A stretch of 34,398 nt of DNA from Polyangium sp. 15x6 (GCF_029960785.1 NZ_JASBQE010000120.1:1-34398); one strand, 5' to 3'; shown: positions 1-11,470, numbered from the stretch's first letter. Program-made: numbers and translations. The notes: a model not told the origin generated them from the sequence alone.

Positions 1-1
1 G

Positions 2-625
2 TCGCCTCCGCCGCCGCCTCCGCCGCCGCCTCCGCCTCCGCCGCCGCCGCCTCCGCCGCCACCGCCGCCGCCTCCGCCGCCGCCGCCTCCGCCGCGGCCC
101 GCGTACCACGTCCAGGTCGGCGCCCAGGGGGCCGTTTGGAACGCCCTCGCCCCCGAGCCCGCCTGGGGCCTCGTCCTCTTCGCCGAGCGGGCTTCCTGGG
201 GCCACGCAGGCCTCGCGCCGGCCTTCCGCCTCGGCCTGGCCGTCGCCCAGAGCCCCACCACCGAGACCGACGGCGGCGCCGCCCGCTTCCGCTGGCTCGC
301 CGCCCGCCTCTCCGCGTGCCCGTATGCCTGGATCGTTGGACCCGTCACCGCGCGCCCCTGCGCCGGCCTCGACCTCGGCGCGCTCCAGGGCCAGGGCCTC
401 TCCGTCGTGAACCCCCGAGAGGCGTCCCGGCCCTGGGTCGCCTTGACCGCCGCGGGCCGGTTCCAGGCGCGGCCCCTGCCGTCCCTCGCCCTGGAGGCCG
501 AGGCCGGGCTCGTCGTACCGCTCGTCCGCGAGGTCTTCGGCTTCGAGGACCCCCGGCGCATCCTCCACGCGACGCCCGCCCTCGGGGGCTTCGCCGCGAT
601 CGGCGCGGGGTGGGTGTTCTGGTGA
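2..625 (+). CDS. Partial proline-rich envelope protein, C-terminal part
   Basis: The reading frame is open from the left edge and stops with TGA at 623-625, so the start lies outside the window. The visible part begins with about 30 residues that are almost all proline (CCG/CCT repeats, 1-95), then a domain of about 175 residues beginning AYHVQVGAQGAVWNALAP. That domain alternates hydrophobic and small residues and ends GAGWVFW. A terminal aromatic residue after alternating strands is typical of outer-membrane beta-barrels, so I infer an envelope protein with a Pro-rich spacer crossing the periplasm. Myxobacteria often place such proteins after an ECF sigma factor and its membrane partner, so this may be the last gene of a sigma operon to the left. 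Function is unknown. Confidence 0.6.
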   Translation, partial: SPPPPPPPPPPPPPPPPPPPPPPPPPPPPPPRPAYHVQVGAQGAVWNALAPEPAWGLVLFAERASWGHAGLAPAFRLGLAVAQSPTTETDGGAARFRWLAARLSACPYAWIVGPVTARPCAGLDLGALQGQGLSVVNPREASRPWVALTAAGRFQARPLPSLALEAEAGLVVPLVREVFGFEDPRRILHATPALGGFAAIGAGWVFW

Positions 626-694
626 ACGAGATCACGGGCCGGACGTGAGTCGTTTTCGTGATCGAAACGCGGCGAGCGGGACATCGGGGGAGAG

Positions 695-1321
695 ATGACG
701 ACCATGGGCACGGCGCAGGACGGCGGCGAGGGGGTCGATTGGTCCCTGTCGTCGCCGCTCTCGGTCGCGCCGGTCGAGGGAGAGGCCGCCGCGCGCTTCC
801 GGGCGATCCGTGACGAGCATTTCGAGTTCGTCTGGCGCTCGGTGCGACGCCTCGGCGTGCCGGACGCCGACGTGGACGACGCGGCGCAGCAGGTCTTCAT
901 CGTGCTGAGCCGGAGGCTCGACGAGATCGCCGCCGGCAGCGAGCGGGCCTTCCTGTTCGGGACGGCGATGCGCGTGGCCATGCAGGTGCGCCGGACCATG
1001 CGGCGGCGGGGCGAGGTCTCGCTCTCGGAGGACGGTGCCGCGGAGCTGCCGCTCGAGCCGCCGGACACCGGGCCCGACGCCGAGGAGCTGCTCGCGCAGC
1101 GGCGCGCCCGGGCGATGCTGGACGAGGTGCTGGAGACGCTGCCGCTCGACGTGCGCGCGGTCTTCGTCCTGTTCGAGCTCGAAGAGATGAGGGTCCCGGA
1201 GATCGCGAGCCTGCTCGGCATCCCGCTCGGGACGGCGGCTTCCCGCCTGCGCCGCGGCCGCGAGCTCTTCCAGGCAGAGCTCTCGCGAGTCCAAGCGCGC
1301 AAGAAACGGAGCATTCGATGA
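695..1321 (+). CDS. ECF-type sigma-70 family RNA polymerase sigma factor
   Basis: This 208-residue protein has the two-domain ECF layout. Region 2 is near residues 30-105 (DEHFEFVWRSVRRLG, then DDAAQQVFIVLSRRL). Region 4 is near 145-195 (LPLDVRAVFVLFELEEM, then EIASLLGIPLGTAASRLRR, the helix-turn-helix that reads the -35 box). It would direct RNA polymerase to a small regulon. The ATG at 695 follows GGGGGAGAG closely, which supports this start; an in-frame ATG at 704 is the alternative. The stop overlaps the ATG of the next gene by 4 bp, so translation is probably coupled to the membrane partner. An imperfect inverted repeat at about 650-668 lies in the short upstream region and might be part of its promoter. 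Confidence 0.9.
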   Translation: MTTMGTAQDGGEGVDWSLSSPLSVAPVEGEAAARFRAIRDEHFEFVWRSVRRLGVPDADVDDAAQQVFIVLSRRLDEIAAGSERAFLFGTAMRVAMQVRRTMRRRGEVSLSEDGAAELPLEPPDTGPDAEELLAQRRARAMLDEVLETLPLDVRAVFVLFELEEMRVPEIASLLGIPLGTAASRLRRGRELFQAELSRVQARKKRSIR

Positions 1322-2082
1322 CGGATCCCGAGCGACTCGTCGACGGAGACGACCTGGGGGCCGAGCTCTTGCGCTCGGCCCGCACGCTCGACGCGAAGCG
1401 CGCCCGCGAGCGAAAAGTCGCGCTGATCGGCGCCGCCGCAGGGCTCGGGGCGATCGCCGCGGCGAAGGCAGGCTCGGCCGGGACGACGAAGGGCATGTTC
1501 CAGGGCGCGCTCGCGAAATGGCTCGCGATCACGATCGGCGCGACCGCGATCGGAATCGGAATCGCGGTCGCCGCGACGGAGGGCGGGGGCGAGGTCTCCG
1601 TCGGGGCGAATCGATTCGCACCGGCTTTGCAGGCGCGTCCGCTCCCGGTCGCCGCGGAATCCCCCGCCGAGAAGCCTCCGGAAGCCGAGACGATCGCCCA
1701 GGCAGAGCCCCCGGCCCCCGAGATCACGCCCGCCGAGCCATCCGCTCCGCCCAGGGGAAAACGCGCCCCCGCGGCGCCCGCTCCGAGCACGTCGACCGAC
1801 CGCGCCGCGCGCCTCGCGGCGGAGCTCCGGGCCCTCCGGGTCGCGCGCGAGGCCCTCGCTTCCGGGGACGGCGCCCGCGCCCTCGTCGCGCTCGACGACT
1901 ACGCCGCGCGTTTCCCCCGCGGCCACCTCGCTCTCGAAGCCGAGGTCCTCCGCATCGAAGCGCTCTCCCGCGCGGGCGACGCCTCGGCCGCCGACCGCGC
2001 CCGCCGCTTCCTCGAAGCCCACCCCCAGAGCCCGTACGCCGAACGACTTCGCCCTCTCGCCGGGGGCACGTCGATTCCGTGA
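1318..2082 (+). CDS. Putative membrane-anchored partner of the ECF sigma factor (TPR-like C-terminus)
   Basis: The 254-residue product has a short N-terminal cytoplasmic region and one likely membrane segment near residues 65-85 (WLAITIGATAIGIGIAVAAT). A Pro/Glu/Ala-rich linker follows, then a helical C-terminus near 160-250 that looks like a TPR or outer-membrane lipoprotein-assembly type helical hairpin (AREALASGDGARALVALDDYAARFP). It starts inside the sigma-factor stop codon (ATGA). Position and topology suggest control of the sigma factor from the membrane, but no ZAS zinc motif (HxxxCxxC) is visible, so a classical anti-sigma role is inference. The Ala/Arg-rich composition creates long false open frames on the other strand. 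Confidence 0.8.
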   Translation: MTDPERLVDGDDLGAELLRSARTLDAKRARERKVALIGAAAGLGAIAAAKAGSAGTTKGMFQGALAKWLAITIGATAIGIGIAVAATEGGGEVSVGANRFAPALQARPLPVAAESPAEKPPEAETIAQAEPPAPEITPAEPSAPPRGKRAPAAPAPSTSTDRAARLAAELRALRVAREALASGDGARALVALDDYAARFPRGHLALEAEVLRIEALSRAGDASAADRARRFLEAHPQSPYAERLRPLAGGTSIP

Positions 2083-2151
2083 TCGATTCGGACCTCGCCG
2101 GCCATCGGTAGCGTCGGCCCTCTCTTGACCACCCTGGCCTAGGAGACTCCC

Positions 2152-3300
2152 ATGCACAATCGATTGGCGCTTTCCACCTTGTCGCTCTCCCTTGCGTCCC
2201 TGCTCGCGCTCGCCGCATGCGGCGGCACCGTCGCCGGTGGCGGCGGTGACGACGGCGACGGCGGCACCGGCGCGGCCCCCGATCCCGACACCTCGAGCAG
2301 CAGCAGCAGCGGCACCCCGGGCACCGGCGGCAGCGGCGCCACGGGCGGCACGGGCGATACGGGTGGCACGGGTGGTACAGGCGGCACCGGCGGCTCCGGC
2401 AGCAGCACCGGCGGCTCCGGCGGCGTGCCGGTCGACGATTTCGGCCCCCCGAAATGCGACGACAACCTCGCCCTCGACGACGCGGATCCGTACAACGCGG
2501 CCAAGGCGATCGAGATCTGCAAGACCGCGGAAGGCCCCAATGCCTGGGGCCTCATCGAGGCCAAGTGGACGCTCCCCGACGGCTCGGCGATCCCGGCGGG
2601 CTACGAGGCGAACTACGCCCTCGGCCACGGCATCTACGACACCTTCGGCCCCAACGTGCCCCCGCGCAAAGGCGACCGCATCCTCGGCCTCTCCAGCGGC
2701 GCCGCCCGCCGCCCGACCGATCCGAACTACTCGGCTCCGAACGGCGGCTTCGCCAAGGGCTACCAGCACGCCGCGCCGGACGGCTTCCCCAAGCCCTCGC
2801 CGGCCTGCCCCGGGGTCATCTCGGGCCAGCCCTACGACGGCGTCGCGCTCGAAGTCACGCTCCGCGCCCCGAACAGCGCGCTCGGCTTCGCCTTCGACTT
2901 CACCTACTACACCGCCGAGTTCCCGACCTGGACCTGCAGCTCCTTCAATGACGCCTTCGTCGCCTTGCTCTCGCCGACGCCCGCGGGGCAGAGCGACGGC
3001 AACATCTCCTTCGACAGCCTGGGCAACATCATCAGCGTGAACAACGTCTTCCTCGACGCCTGCAACCAGCCCACCTGCTCGCTCGGCGCGGGGCCGCTCG
3101 TGGACACCGGCTACGAGAACAATGGCGCCACCGGCTGGCTCACCACCACCGCGCCCATCAACGGCGGCGACGTGTTCACCTTGCGCTTCACCACCTACGA
3201 CAACGGCGACGCGATCCTGGACAGCGCCACCCTCGTCGACCACTTCCGCTGGACCACGCAACCGAACAGCGTCGTAGGCACGTTCCGCCCGATGGAGTGA
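2152..3300 (+). CDS. Choice-of-anchor L domain lipoprotein (first paralogue)
   Basis: This is a 382-residue secreted lipoprotein. The signal peptide ends in lipobox LAAC with Cys23. A Gly/Ser/Thr-rich linker follows to about residue 100 (repeats of GGTGGTG and runs of Ser), then one globular domain of about 280 residues. That domain carries segments typical of choice-of-anchor L proteins, such as NDAFVALLSPTP and GNIISVNNVFLDAC, and four cysteines that may pair. Proteins of this family are surface or secreted proteins of unknown ligand. The next gene encodes a close paralogue and overlaps its stop, so the two are one operon. The start ATG follows GGAGACTCCC. Confidence 0.85.
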   Translation: MHNRLALSTLSLSLASLLALAACGGTVAGGGGDDGDGGTGAAPDPDTSSSSSSGTPGTGGSGATGGTGDTGGTGGTGGTGGSGSSTGGSGGVPVDDFGPPKCDDNLALDDADPYNAAKAIEICKTAEGPNAWGLIEAKWTLPDGSAIPAGYEANYALGHGIYDTFGPNVPPRKGDRILGLSSGAARRPTDPNYSAPNGGFAKGYQHAAPDGFPKPSPACPGVISGQPYDGVALEVTLRAPNSALGFAFDFTYYTAEFPTWTCSSFNDAFVALLSPTPAGQSDGNISFDSLGNIISVNNVFLDACNQPTCSLGAGPLVDTGYENNGATGWLTTTAPINGGDVFTLRFTTYDNGDAILDSATLVDHFRWTTQPNSVVGTFRPME

Positions 3301-4499
3301 TCCTCTCGCGCATGCGCAACCGAACCGCCTCGCTCTCCCTCCTGCCGACGCTCGCCGTCCTCCTCGTCGCTTGCGGCAAATTCGTGTCGCTCGGCGGCGG
3401 CGGCGGCAGCGGGGGAGCGGGCGGCGGCCCGGATCCGGGGGATCCTGCAAGCAGCAGCAGCGGCAGCGATGCCGTGACCACGAGCTCCACGACCGGCATC
3501 GGCGGCGGGAGCGGCGTCGGCGGGGCGCTGCCCGACGGCGGCGATGGGCCCGATGCGGGCATCGGCGGCGGAGGCGGGAACGGCGGCAATCCCGGGACCT
3601 CGCCGTGCGATGACGACCTCGCGCTCGACGACGCGGATCCGTTCCAGGCTGCGCGGGCGATCGAGTTGTGCACGCTCGCCGAGGGCCCGGATGGCGCGGG
3701 CTTGCTCGAAGCCCGCTGGGTGTTGCCCGACGGCACCCCCATTCCCTCGGGATACGACATGCAATATGCGCTCGGTCACGGCCTCTACGACGGCTTTGGC
3801 CCGAACGTGCCCCCGCGCGCTGGAAAACGAATGCTCGCGCTCTCCAGCGGCGCCGCCCGTCGTCCCGGCGAGACGGGCTACCAGACGCCGTTCGGTGGAT
3901 ATGCCAAGGGCTACGCGCACGCGGCTCCGGCGGGGTTTCCCAAGCCCTCGGCTGCGTGCCCCGGCGTCATCACCGGCCAGCCCTATGACGGCGTGGCCCT
4001 GGAGGTGACATTACGCGCGCCCATCGGCACCGTCGGCTTCGCGTTTGCATTCAATTATTACACGGCCGAATTCCCGGCCTGGGTTTGCAGCACCTTCAAC
4101 GACGCCTTCGTCGCGCTGCTCTCGCCGACGCCGCCCGGTCAAACGGACGACAACATCTCCTTCGACGGCCAGGGCAACGTCATCAGCGTGAACAACGTTT
4201 TTCTGGAGGTCTGCACCTGCCAGGGCGGACCGCCCTGCACCGTGGGCGGCAAGGTTTATCCTTGCAGCCTCGGCGCGAGCGCGCTCTCGGGCACGGGATA
4301 CGACACGGGACAGGCGAACGGCGCGACGGGCTGGCTCACCACCACGGCTCCGATGCAGGGCGGCAAGACCTTCACCGTTCGTTTCGCCGTCTACGATTCC
4401 GGCGACGCTCTCCTCGACAGCGTCACGCTCATCGACCATTTCCGATGGATCAGCACGGGCGCGCCGGTCGTGGAGACCTACAGGCCCGTGCCTCCTTGA
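3297..4499 (+). CDS. Choice-of-anchor L domain lipoprotein (second paralogue)
   Basis: This 400-residue paralogue of the preceding protein has the same order: signal peptide, lipobox VLLVAC, Gly/Ser-rich linker to about residue 105, then the anchor L domain starting CDDDLALDDADPFQAARAIELC. It keeps NDAFVALLSPTPPGQ and GNVISVNNVFLEVC. It also has an insertion of about 15 residues with three extra cysteines (CTCQGGPPCTVGGKVYPC), absent from the first copy. The GTG at 3297 overlaps the upstream stop by 4 bp and suits coupled translation. The ATG at 3312 gives an equally good signal peptide and may be the true start. The pair looks like a local duplication that has diverged well beyond the near-identity of the HEAT genes further on. 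Confidence 0.84.
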   Translation: MILSRMRNRTASLSLLPTLAVLLVACGKFVSLGGGGGSGGAGGGPDPGDPASSSSGSDAVTTSSTTGIGGGSGVGGALPDGGDGPDAGIGGGGGNGGNPGTSPCDDDLALDDADPFQAARAIELCTLAEGPDGAGLLEARWVLPDGTPIPSGYDMQYALGHGLYDGFGPNVPPRAGKRMLALSSGAARRPGETGYQTPFGGYAKGYAHAAPAGFPKPSAACPGVITGQPYDGVALEVTLRAPIGTVGFAFAFNYYTAEFPAWVCSTFNDAFVALLSPTPPGQTDDNISFDGQGNVISVNNVFLEVCTCQGGPPCTVGGKVYPCSLGASALSGTGYDTGQANGATGWLTTTAPMQGGKTFTVRFAVYDSGDALLDSVTLIDHFRWISTGAPVVETYRPVPP

Positions 4500-4507
4500 T
4501 CCGCCTT

Positions 4508-4861
4508 CTACTCCTGGACTTCGAGATCCAGCTCGAGCTCGAGCTCCCCCTCGAGCCCGACGTCCGCCTCGAGCTCGAGCGCCTGCGACGCGACGTCCGC
4601 CTCGAGCTCGATGTCGCCCTGGAATCCGCGCGTCTCCTGGGTTCCGCGCGTCTCCTGGAATCCGCGCGTCTCCTGGAATCCGCGCGTCTCCTTGGCTTCG
4701 CGCGCCACCTGGAATCCGCGCGCCACCTTCGACGCGACCTGCCCGCCGCGCGCCGCCTTGTGCTGGCCGAACAGCCCGCCCGGCGTCCCCGCCGCCGCCG
4801 CGCCTGCCACCATGAGAATCGCCATTCCGAGAACCATTCCGACGTTACGACCCTTGTTCAT
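4508..4861 (-). CDS. Small exported protein with hexapeptide repeats and acidic tail
   Basis: This 117-residue protein starts at an ATG preceded by GAGGAGG at good spacing. A longer open frame extends upstream without support. Residues 1-25 form a signal peptide (MVLGMAILMVAGAAAAG). Residues 46-81 hold six hexads of the form xTRGFQ (VARGFQ, VAREAK, ETRGFQ twice, ETRGTQ, ETRGFQ), encoded by an 18-bp DNA repeat at about 4621-4725. The last 35 residues alternate acidic and hydrophobic residues, with LELEADV seen twice in near-identical form. The mature protein is therefore basic in the middle and strongly acidic at the end. I recognise no family. It is convergent with the lipoprotein pair, 8 bp apart. 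Confidence 0.72.
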   Translation of the reverse strand: MNKGRNVGMVLGMAILMVAGAAAAGTPGGLFGQHKAARGGQVASKVARGFQVAREAKETRGFQETRGFQETRGTQETRGFQGDIELEADVASQALELEADVGLEGELELELDLEVQE

Positions 4862-5165
4862 GGATGCCTCCTCGTATCGAGGTACGCGACGCGAACATCT
4901 CGCGTCCGGACCTCGGTGCCGCCCCGGTGCAACGCATATGCCCGAGTCATCGACACCCCGCGGCACGCGGCGCCTGTGTCTCCGCCGCGTCCCTTCGGGG
5001 CCGTACGTCGATTCCCAGGCCCCGCGTACTTCCTCGAAACGGAACCGAAAAGTCGGGGATGACGGGCGTCCACCATTACGATCGAACATCCGGCCGAGGC
5101 GCGCATGTTCGTATTGAATACGAGGCGCTTTCGCGGGCGCCGTCCGTCGTGGTACCGTCTCGGGC
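4862..5165. promoter_or_regulatory. Divergent intergenic region with short inverted repeats
   Basis: This 304-bp gap separates the divergent small repeat-protein gene and the kinase gene, so it should hold both promoters. Two short inverted repeats stand out on the kinase side: GAACAT at about 5084 facing ATGTTC at about 5105, and the perfect palindrome CGTATT-G-AATACG at 5110-5122, 43 bp before the kinase GTG. Either could be an operator. No recognisable -35/-10 pair, RNA gene or supported coding frame was found. Confidence 0.3.
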
Positions 5166-8549
<3,384 letters not shown>

Positions 8550-8559
8550 GGATGGCCAC

Positions 8560-8830
8560 GCCGCGCCGGGGTTTCACCCCGGGCCCGACCAGGGGTTGTC
8601 CACCCCTGGACCCGGACCAGCGCAAGCGCTGGACCTTTTGTGGAAGAACTGCGCGGTGCGCAGTTCTTCCAACGGGCCGGTGGGATGGCGTTGCCAGTTG
8701 CTTGGCTCGGCCTGTTCGATGAACTGCGCATCGCGCAGTTCATCGACCCCGAGTCCAGCGCTTGCGCTGGTCCGGGTCCAGGGGCGGACAGCCCCTGGTG
8801 GGGTCTGGGGCGACGCCCCAGCGCAGCGCC
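8560..8830 (+). repeat. Hairpin-rich intergenic element, copy A (full: type II then type I)
   Basis: This non-coding element begins about 10 bp after the kinase stop codon. The left, type II unit has the hairpin CCGGGG-TTTCA-CCCCGG (8566-8582), an AGGGG/CCCCT hairpin, the palindrome CCAGCGCAAGCGCTGG, and a 14-bp stem TGGAAGAACTGCGC with loop GGT (8641-8671). The right, type I unit is the inverse, with stem TCGATGAACTGCGC and loop ATC (8716-8746) and CCAGCGCTTGCGCTGG. The two 60-bp outer arms are also inverted repeats of each other. The spacer is about 45 bp, shorter than in the other full copies. The rest of the gap (8831-8977) shows nothing. Confidence 0.9.
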
Positions 8831-8977
8831 TTCGACAGGAAGCTGCCCGCCTGTCCTTGATTTCCTGCCTGACGAATTCGTTTCGATTGCGGCCTCCCTG
8901 CATGGACTTGCCGCGCATCACCCCTAAAAAGGCAGCGCGACGACGGCGAACGCCACGCGCCGCGGGTGGAGGACGTG

Positions 8978-10297
8978 ATGCAAAACGGATCGAACGGAGA
9001 GAAAGAAAAGGCGACCGGCGTCGTGACGTTGTCTCTCGACCCGGGCCGAGCGATCGACGACTACGCGACCGCCCGGGCCCAAGGCCCCGTCGTCACGATC
9101 TCATTCGAGGACACGGGCAGCGAGAGCGACGCCGATCCCGTCGAGCTCGACGCTTTTCTCACACGCGAGCACCTCTTCGTCTCGCATTACGACGAGGTGC
9201 TGTCCGCCCTGGTCGACAGCCGCTTCTCCTCCGATCGACACACGGCAATGACGCCGGAGCAACGCGAGAAATTGCCTCCCGTCATCGAGGCGCTGCGTCT
9301 GCTCTCGGAGAGCCTGCTGACCAAGGATCCCCCGGACCACACGCGCCTCCGCAAGCTGATCCAGCCGAGCTTCTCGCCCCGGCTCATGGAGGCGATGCGC
9401 TCGCGCATCCAGAGGCTCGCGGACGACCTGCTCGACGACGCCGAGCGCGCCGCGGAGGCCCGCGGAGAGCGCGCGCCGGATCGCCGCATGGACCTCATCG
9501 CGGCGTTCGCATACCCGATGCCGGTCACGGTCATCTCGGACATGCTCGGCATTCCGATGGAGGATCGCCCGCAAGTCAAGCAATGGACGGAGAACCTGCT
9601 CCGCGCCGACCGTCGTCGCGCCGGAGGGCTCGATGAGGAGACGACCGCCAAGCTGCGTCAGTTCACCGTGTACTTGCGGGATCTCTTCGTCCTCAAGCGG
9701 AAACAGTCGGCGGACGACATGATCACGCAGCTTTTGCGGGCCGAGGAGGAAGGCGACAAACTGAGCGAGGACGAGGTCCTGTCGACGGTCTTCATCCTGT
9801 ACCTCGCAGGCCACGTGACCACCGTGAACCTGATCGGCAACGGCGTCTTCGCGCTGTTCCAGCATCCAGCGGAGCTCGCGAAATTGAAGGCGAATCCGAG
9901 CCTCGCAAAAGGCGTCGTCGAGGAGACGCTGCGTTACTGGGGCCCGGTCGATTTCGTCGCCGCGCGTATCGCCAAAGAGAACGTGGACCTCGGCGGGACG
10001 TGCATCCCGAAAGGCGAGCCCGTCATGGTCGGCCTCGCCGCAGCAAACCGCGACCCCGCGCGCTTCCCAAACCCCGACGCCTACGACATCACGCGCGAAG
10101 GCGTCGAGCGGCACGTGGCCTTCGGCAAGGGCATCCACCTCTGCGTGGGCGCACCGCTGGCCCGGGTGGAGGGCCAAATCGCCTTCGACACGCTGTTCCG
10201 CAGGTTCCCCGCCATGCGCCTCGCCGTGCCGCCCAACCAAGTCCGCTGGAACAGATCATTCCTGCGAGGTCTCTCGGAGCTGCCAGTGCTGTTCTAG
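8978..10297 (+). CDS. Cytochrome P450 (soluble bacterial type)
   Basis: This 439-residue protein is a haem-thiolate monooxygenase that would need separate ferredoxin and reductase partners, none of which is nearby. It shows the I-helix motif AGHVTT, the K-helix ExxR motif EETLR, and the haem loop FGKGIHLCVG with proximal Cys389. The length matches soluble class I bacterial P450s and there is no membrane anchor. I chose ATG 8978 because GGAGG at 8968-8972 sits 5 nt before it; in-frame GTGs at 8966 and 8975 are alternatives. Repeat elements flank the gene on both sides. The substrate cannot be told from the sequence. Confidence 0.92.
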   Translation: MQNGSNGEKEKATGVVTLSLDPGRAIDDYATARAQGPVVTISFEDTGSESDADPVELDAFLTREHLFVSHYDEVLSALVDSRFSSDRHTAMTPEQREKLPPVIEALRLLSESLLTKDPPDHTRLRKLIQPSFSPRLMEAMRSRIQRLADDLLDDAERAAEARGERAPDRRMDLIAAFAYPMPVTVISDMLGIPMEDRPQVKQWTENLLRADRRRAGGLDEETTAKLRQFTVYLRDLFVLKRKQSADDMITQLLRAEEEGDKLSEDEVLSTVFILYLAGHVTTVNLIGNGVFALFQHPAELAKLKANPSLAKGVVEETLRYWGPVDFVAARIAKENVDLGGTCIPKGEPVMVGLAAANRDPARFPNPDAYDITREGVERHVAFGKGIHLCVGAPLARVEGQIAFDTLFRRFPAMRLAVPPNQVRWNRSFLRGLSELPVLF

Positions 10298-10300
10298 GGT

Positions 10301-10493
10301 CTCATCTGGGGCCGCCGCGCTGGGGCGTTGCCCCAGGCCCCACCAGGGGTTGTCCACCCCTGGACCCGGACCAGCGCAAGCGCTGGACCCGGGGTCGATG
10401 AACTGCGCGATGCGCAGTTCATCGAACAGGCCGAGGCAAGACCGGCGAGCGCCCCCGCCCACCAAGACAGCCGCGCTGACCTGTGCAACCGCG
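10301..10493 (+). repeat. Hairpin-rich intergenic element, copy B (type I unit plus spacer)
   Basis: This starts 3 bp after the P450 stop with TCTCA, then TGGGGCCGCCGCGC. It carries the hairpin CTGGGG-CGTTG-CCCCAG, an AGGGG/CCCCT hairpin, CCAGCGCAAGCGCTGG, and the 14-bp stem TCGATGAACTGCGC with loop GAT (10395-10425). The sequence after it matches the spacer of full copies in reverse orientation, including CAAGACAGCCGCGCTG. It ends where the 43-bp tandem array begins. With copy C it forms one element in the opposite orientation, split by the array. Confidence 0.88.
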
Positions 10494-10514
10494 TCGTCGT
10501 AGCCCTTCCCCTCG

Positions 10515-10880
10515 CGCGTCCTCATCCAGCTCCGTCCACGAGGACGTGCGTCCCCCTGGGCGTGCTCTCGCTCATCGCGCACGAGGACGTGCGCCTCCCC
10601 GGGCGTGCTCTCGCTCATCGCGCACGAGCACGTGCGCCTCCCCAGGCGTGCTCTCGCTCATCGCGCACGAGGACGTGCGCCTCCCCGGGCGTGCTCTCGC
10701 TCATCGCGCACGAGGACGTGCGCCTCCCCGGTCGTCCTCACCCTCTCCGGGCACGAGCACGTGCGCCTCCCTGGGCGTGCTCACGCGCATCGCGCGCGAG
10801 CACGAGCGACCCACTGCGCCAGTTCACCCTCTCTGTTCGCGAGGACGTGCACCCCCTCGCGCGTGCTCACACTCCGCGCG
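10515..10880 (+). repeat. Tandem array of 43-bp hairpin repeats
   Basis: Seven to eight head-to-tail units of 43 bp lie at about 10515-10557, 10558-10600, 10601-10643, 10644-10686, 10687-10729, 10730-10772, 10773-10815 and 10816-10858, with a partial unit to 10880. The four units from 10558 to 10729 are almost identical and the outer ones are degenerate. Each central unit contains the hairpin GCGCACG-AGGA-CGTGCGC (or loop AGCA). A 43-bp period is not a multiple of three, so the array is not coding. There are no unique spacers, so it is not a CRISPR array. Confidence 0.9.
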
Positions 10881-10937
10881 GCCGCTCACAGAGCGAGATT
10901 CCGCCGATGACAGCATTCGGCCCTCCAACGGGCCTGA

Positions 10938-11064
10938 TGGAAGAACTGCGCTCGCGCAGTTCTTCCACCCCGAGTCCAGGGCTTGCCCTGGTTCGGGTCG
11001 AGGGGCGAATAGCCCCCGCGGGGCCCGGGGCAGAGCCCCGGCGCGGCGCCCCCAGCTGAGACCC
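10938..11064 (-). repeat. Hairpin-rich intergenic element, copy C (type II unit, inverted)
   Basis: On the minus strand this unit follows the globin stop codon directly with GCATGGGTCTCA, then a GC hairpin CCGGGG/CCCCGG. It has the variant palindrome CCAGGGCTTGCCCTGG (10976-10991), which is fully paired but differs from CCAGCGCTTGCGCTGG elsewhere. The stem TGGAAGAACTGCGC at 10938-10967 has a loop shorter by one base. It is the partner of copy B across the tandem array. The stretch 10881-10937 shows nothing else. Confidence 0.87.
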
Positions 11065-11068
11065 ATGC

Positions 11069-11470
11069 TCAGCCTGGCCGATTGCGCATGAAGTCGGCGA
11101 CGTCGGCTAGGCGGCCGAGGAGGAAGGCGCGAAGGTCGGGCGCGACGCCGACCTCGTCCATGGCGGTCGTCATGGCCCGCATCCAGGCGTCCCGCATGGC
11201 GATGTCGACGGGCACGCGCGCGTGACGCATGCGGAGGCGTGGGTGGCCGTTCTGCGCGATGTAGTCCTGCGGGCCGCCGAGCCAGCCGATCAGGAAAAGC
11301 GCGAAGCGGTCGCGGCTGCGGCGGGAGACGCGGCTCTGGTCGTCGAGCTCGTGGAGCTTGGCGAGGGCGGGCTCGTCGCGATCCATGGCATCGTAGAAGT
11401 GCTCGCAGAGGGTTCGGACGGCGGTCTCGCCGCCCAGGCGGTCGAACGGGGTCTCTTGGGGCTCGGGCAT
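11069..11470 (-). CDS. Truncated haemoglobin, group II-like
   Basis: The 133-residue protein is a small globin. It shows Phe25-Tyr26 at the B9/B10 positions (EHFYDAM), the LFLIGWLGGPQDY segment typical of group II truncated haemoglobins, a likely proximal His83 in LRMRHARVPV, and Trp96 (RDAWMRAM) matching TrpG8. Such proteins bind O2 and are linked to oxygen or NO and peroxide chemistry in the cytosol. The ATG at 11470 starts a complete domain. The longer upstream frame covers the divergent CAP gene and is a shadow. No clear Shine-Dalgarno is visible. It is divergent from the next gene, with 78 bp between starts. Confidence 0.9.
   Translation of the reverse strand: MPEPQETPFDRLGGETAVRTLCEHFYDAMDRDEPALAKLHELDDQSRVSRRSRDRFALFLIGWLGGPQDYIAQNGHPRLRMRHARVPVDIAMRDAWMRAMTTAMDEVGVAPDLRAFLLGRLADVADFMRNRPG

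Noticed and set aside
1-95. The CCG/CCT run as an independent microsatellite
   Set aside because: It is in frame with a continuous reading frame to 625 and encodes a proline linker like those in other envelope proteins here.
8596-8927. Open frames across repeat copy A with peptides such as ELRIAQFIDP
   Set aside because: The same peptides recur at every element in varying frames and lengths and derive from its palindromes. They are not genes.
10515-10880. CRISPR array
   Set aside because: Units are directly adjacent without unique spacers, and no cas gene is present in the window.
10483-11091. A repetitive open frame over the 43-bp array (VLSLIAHEDVRLPGR-like peptides)
   Set aside because: The period of 43 bp is not a multiple of three, so successive units are read in different frames. 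No ribosome site or conserved protein repeat supports it.
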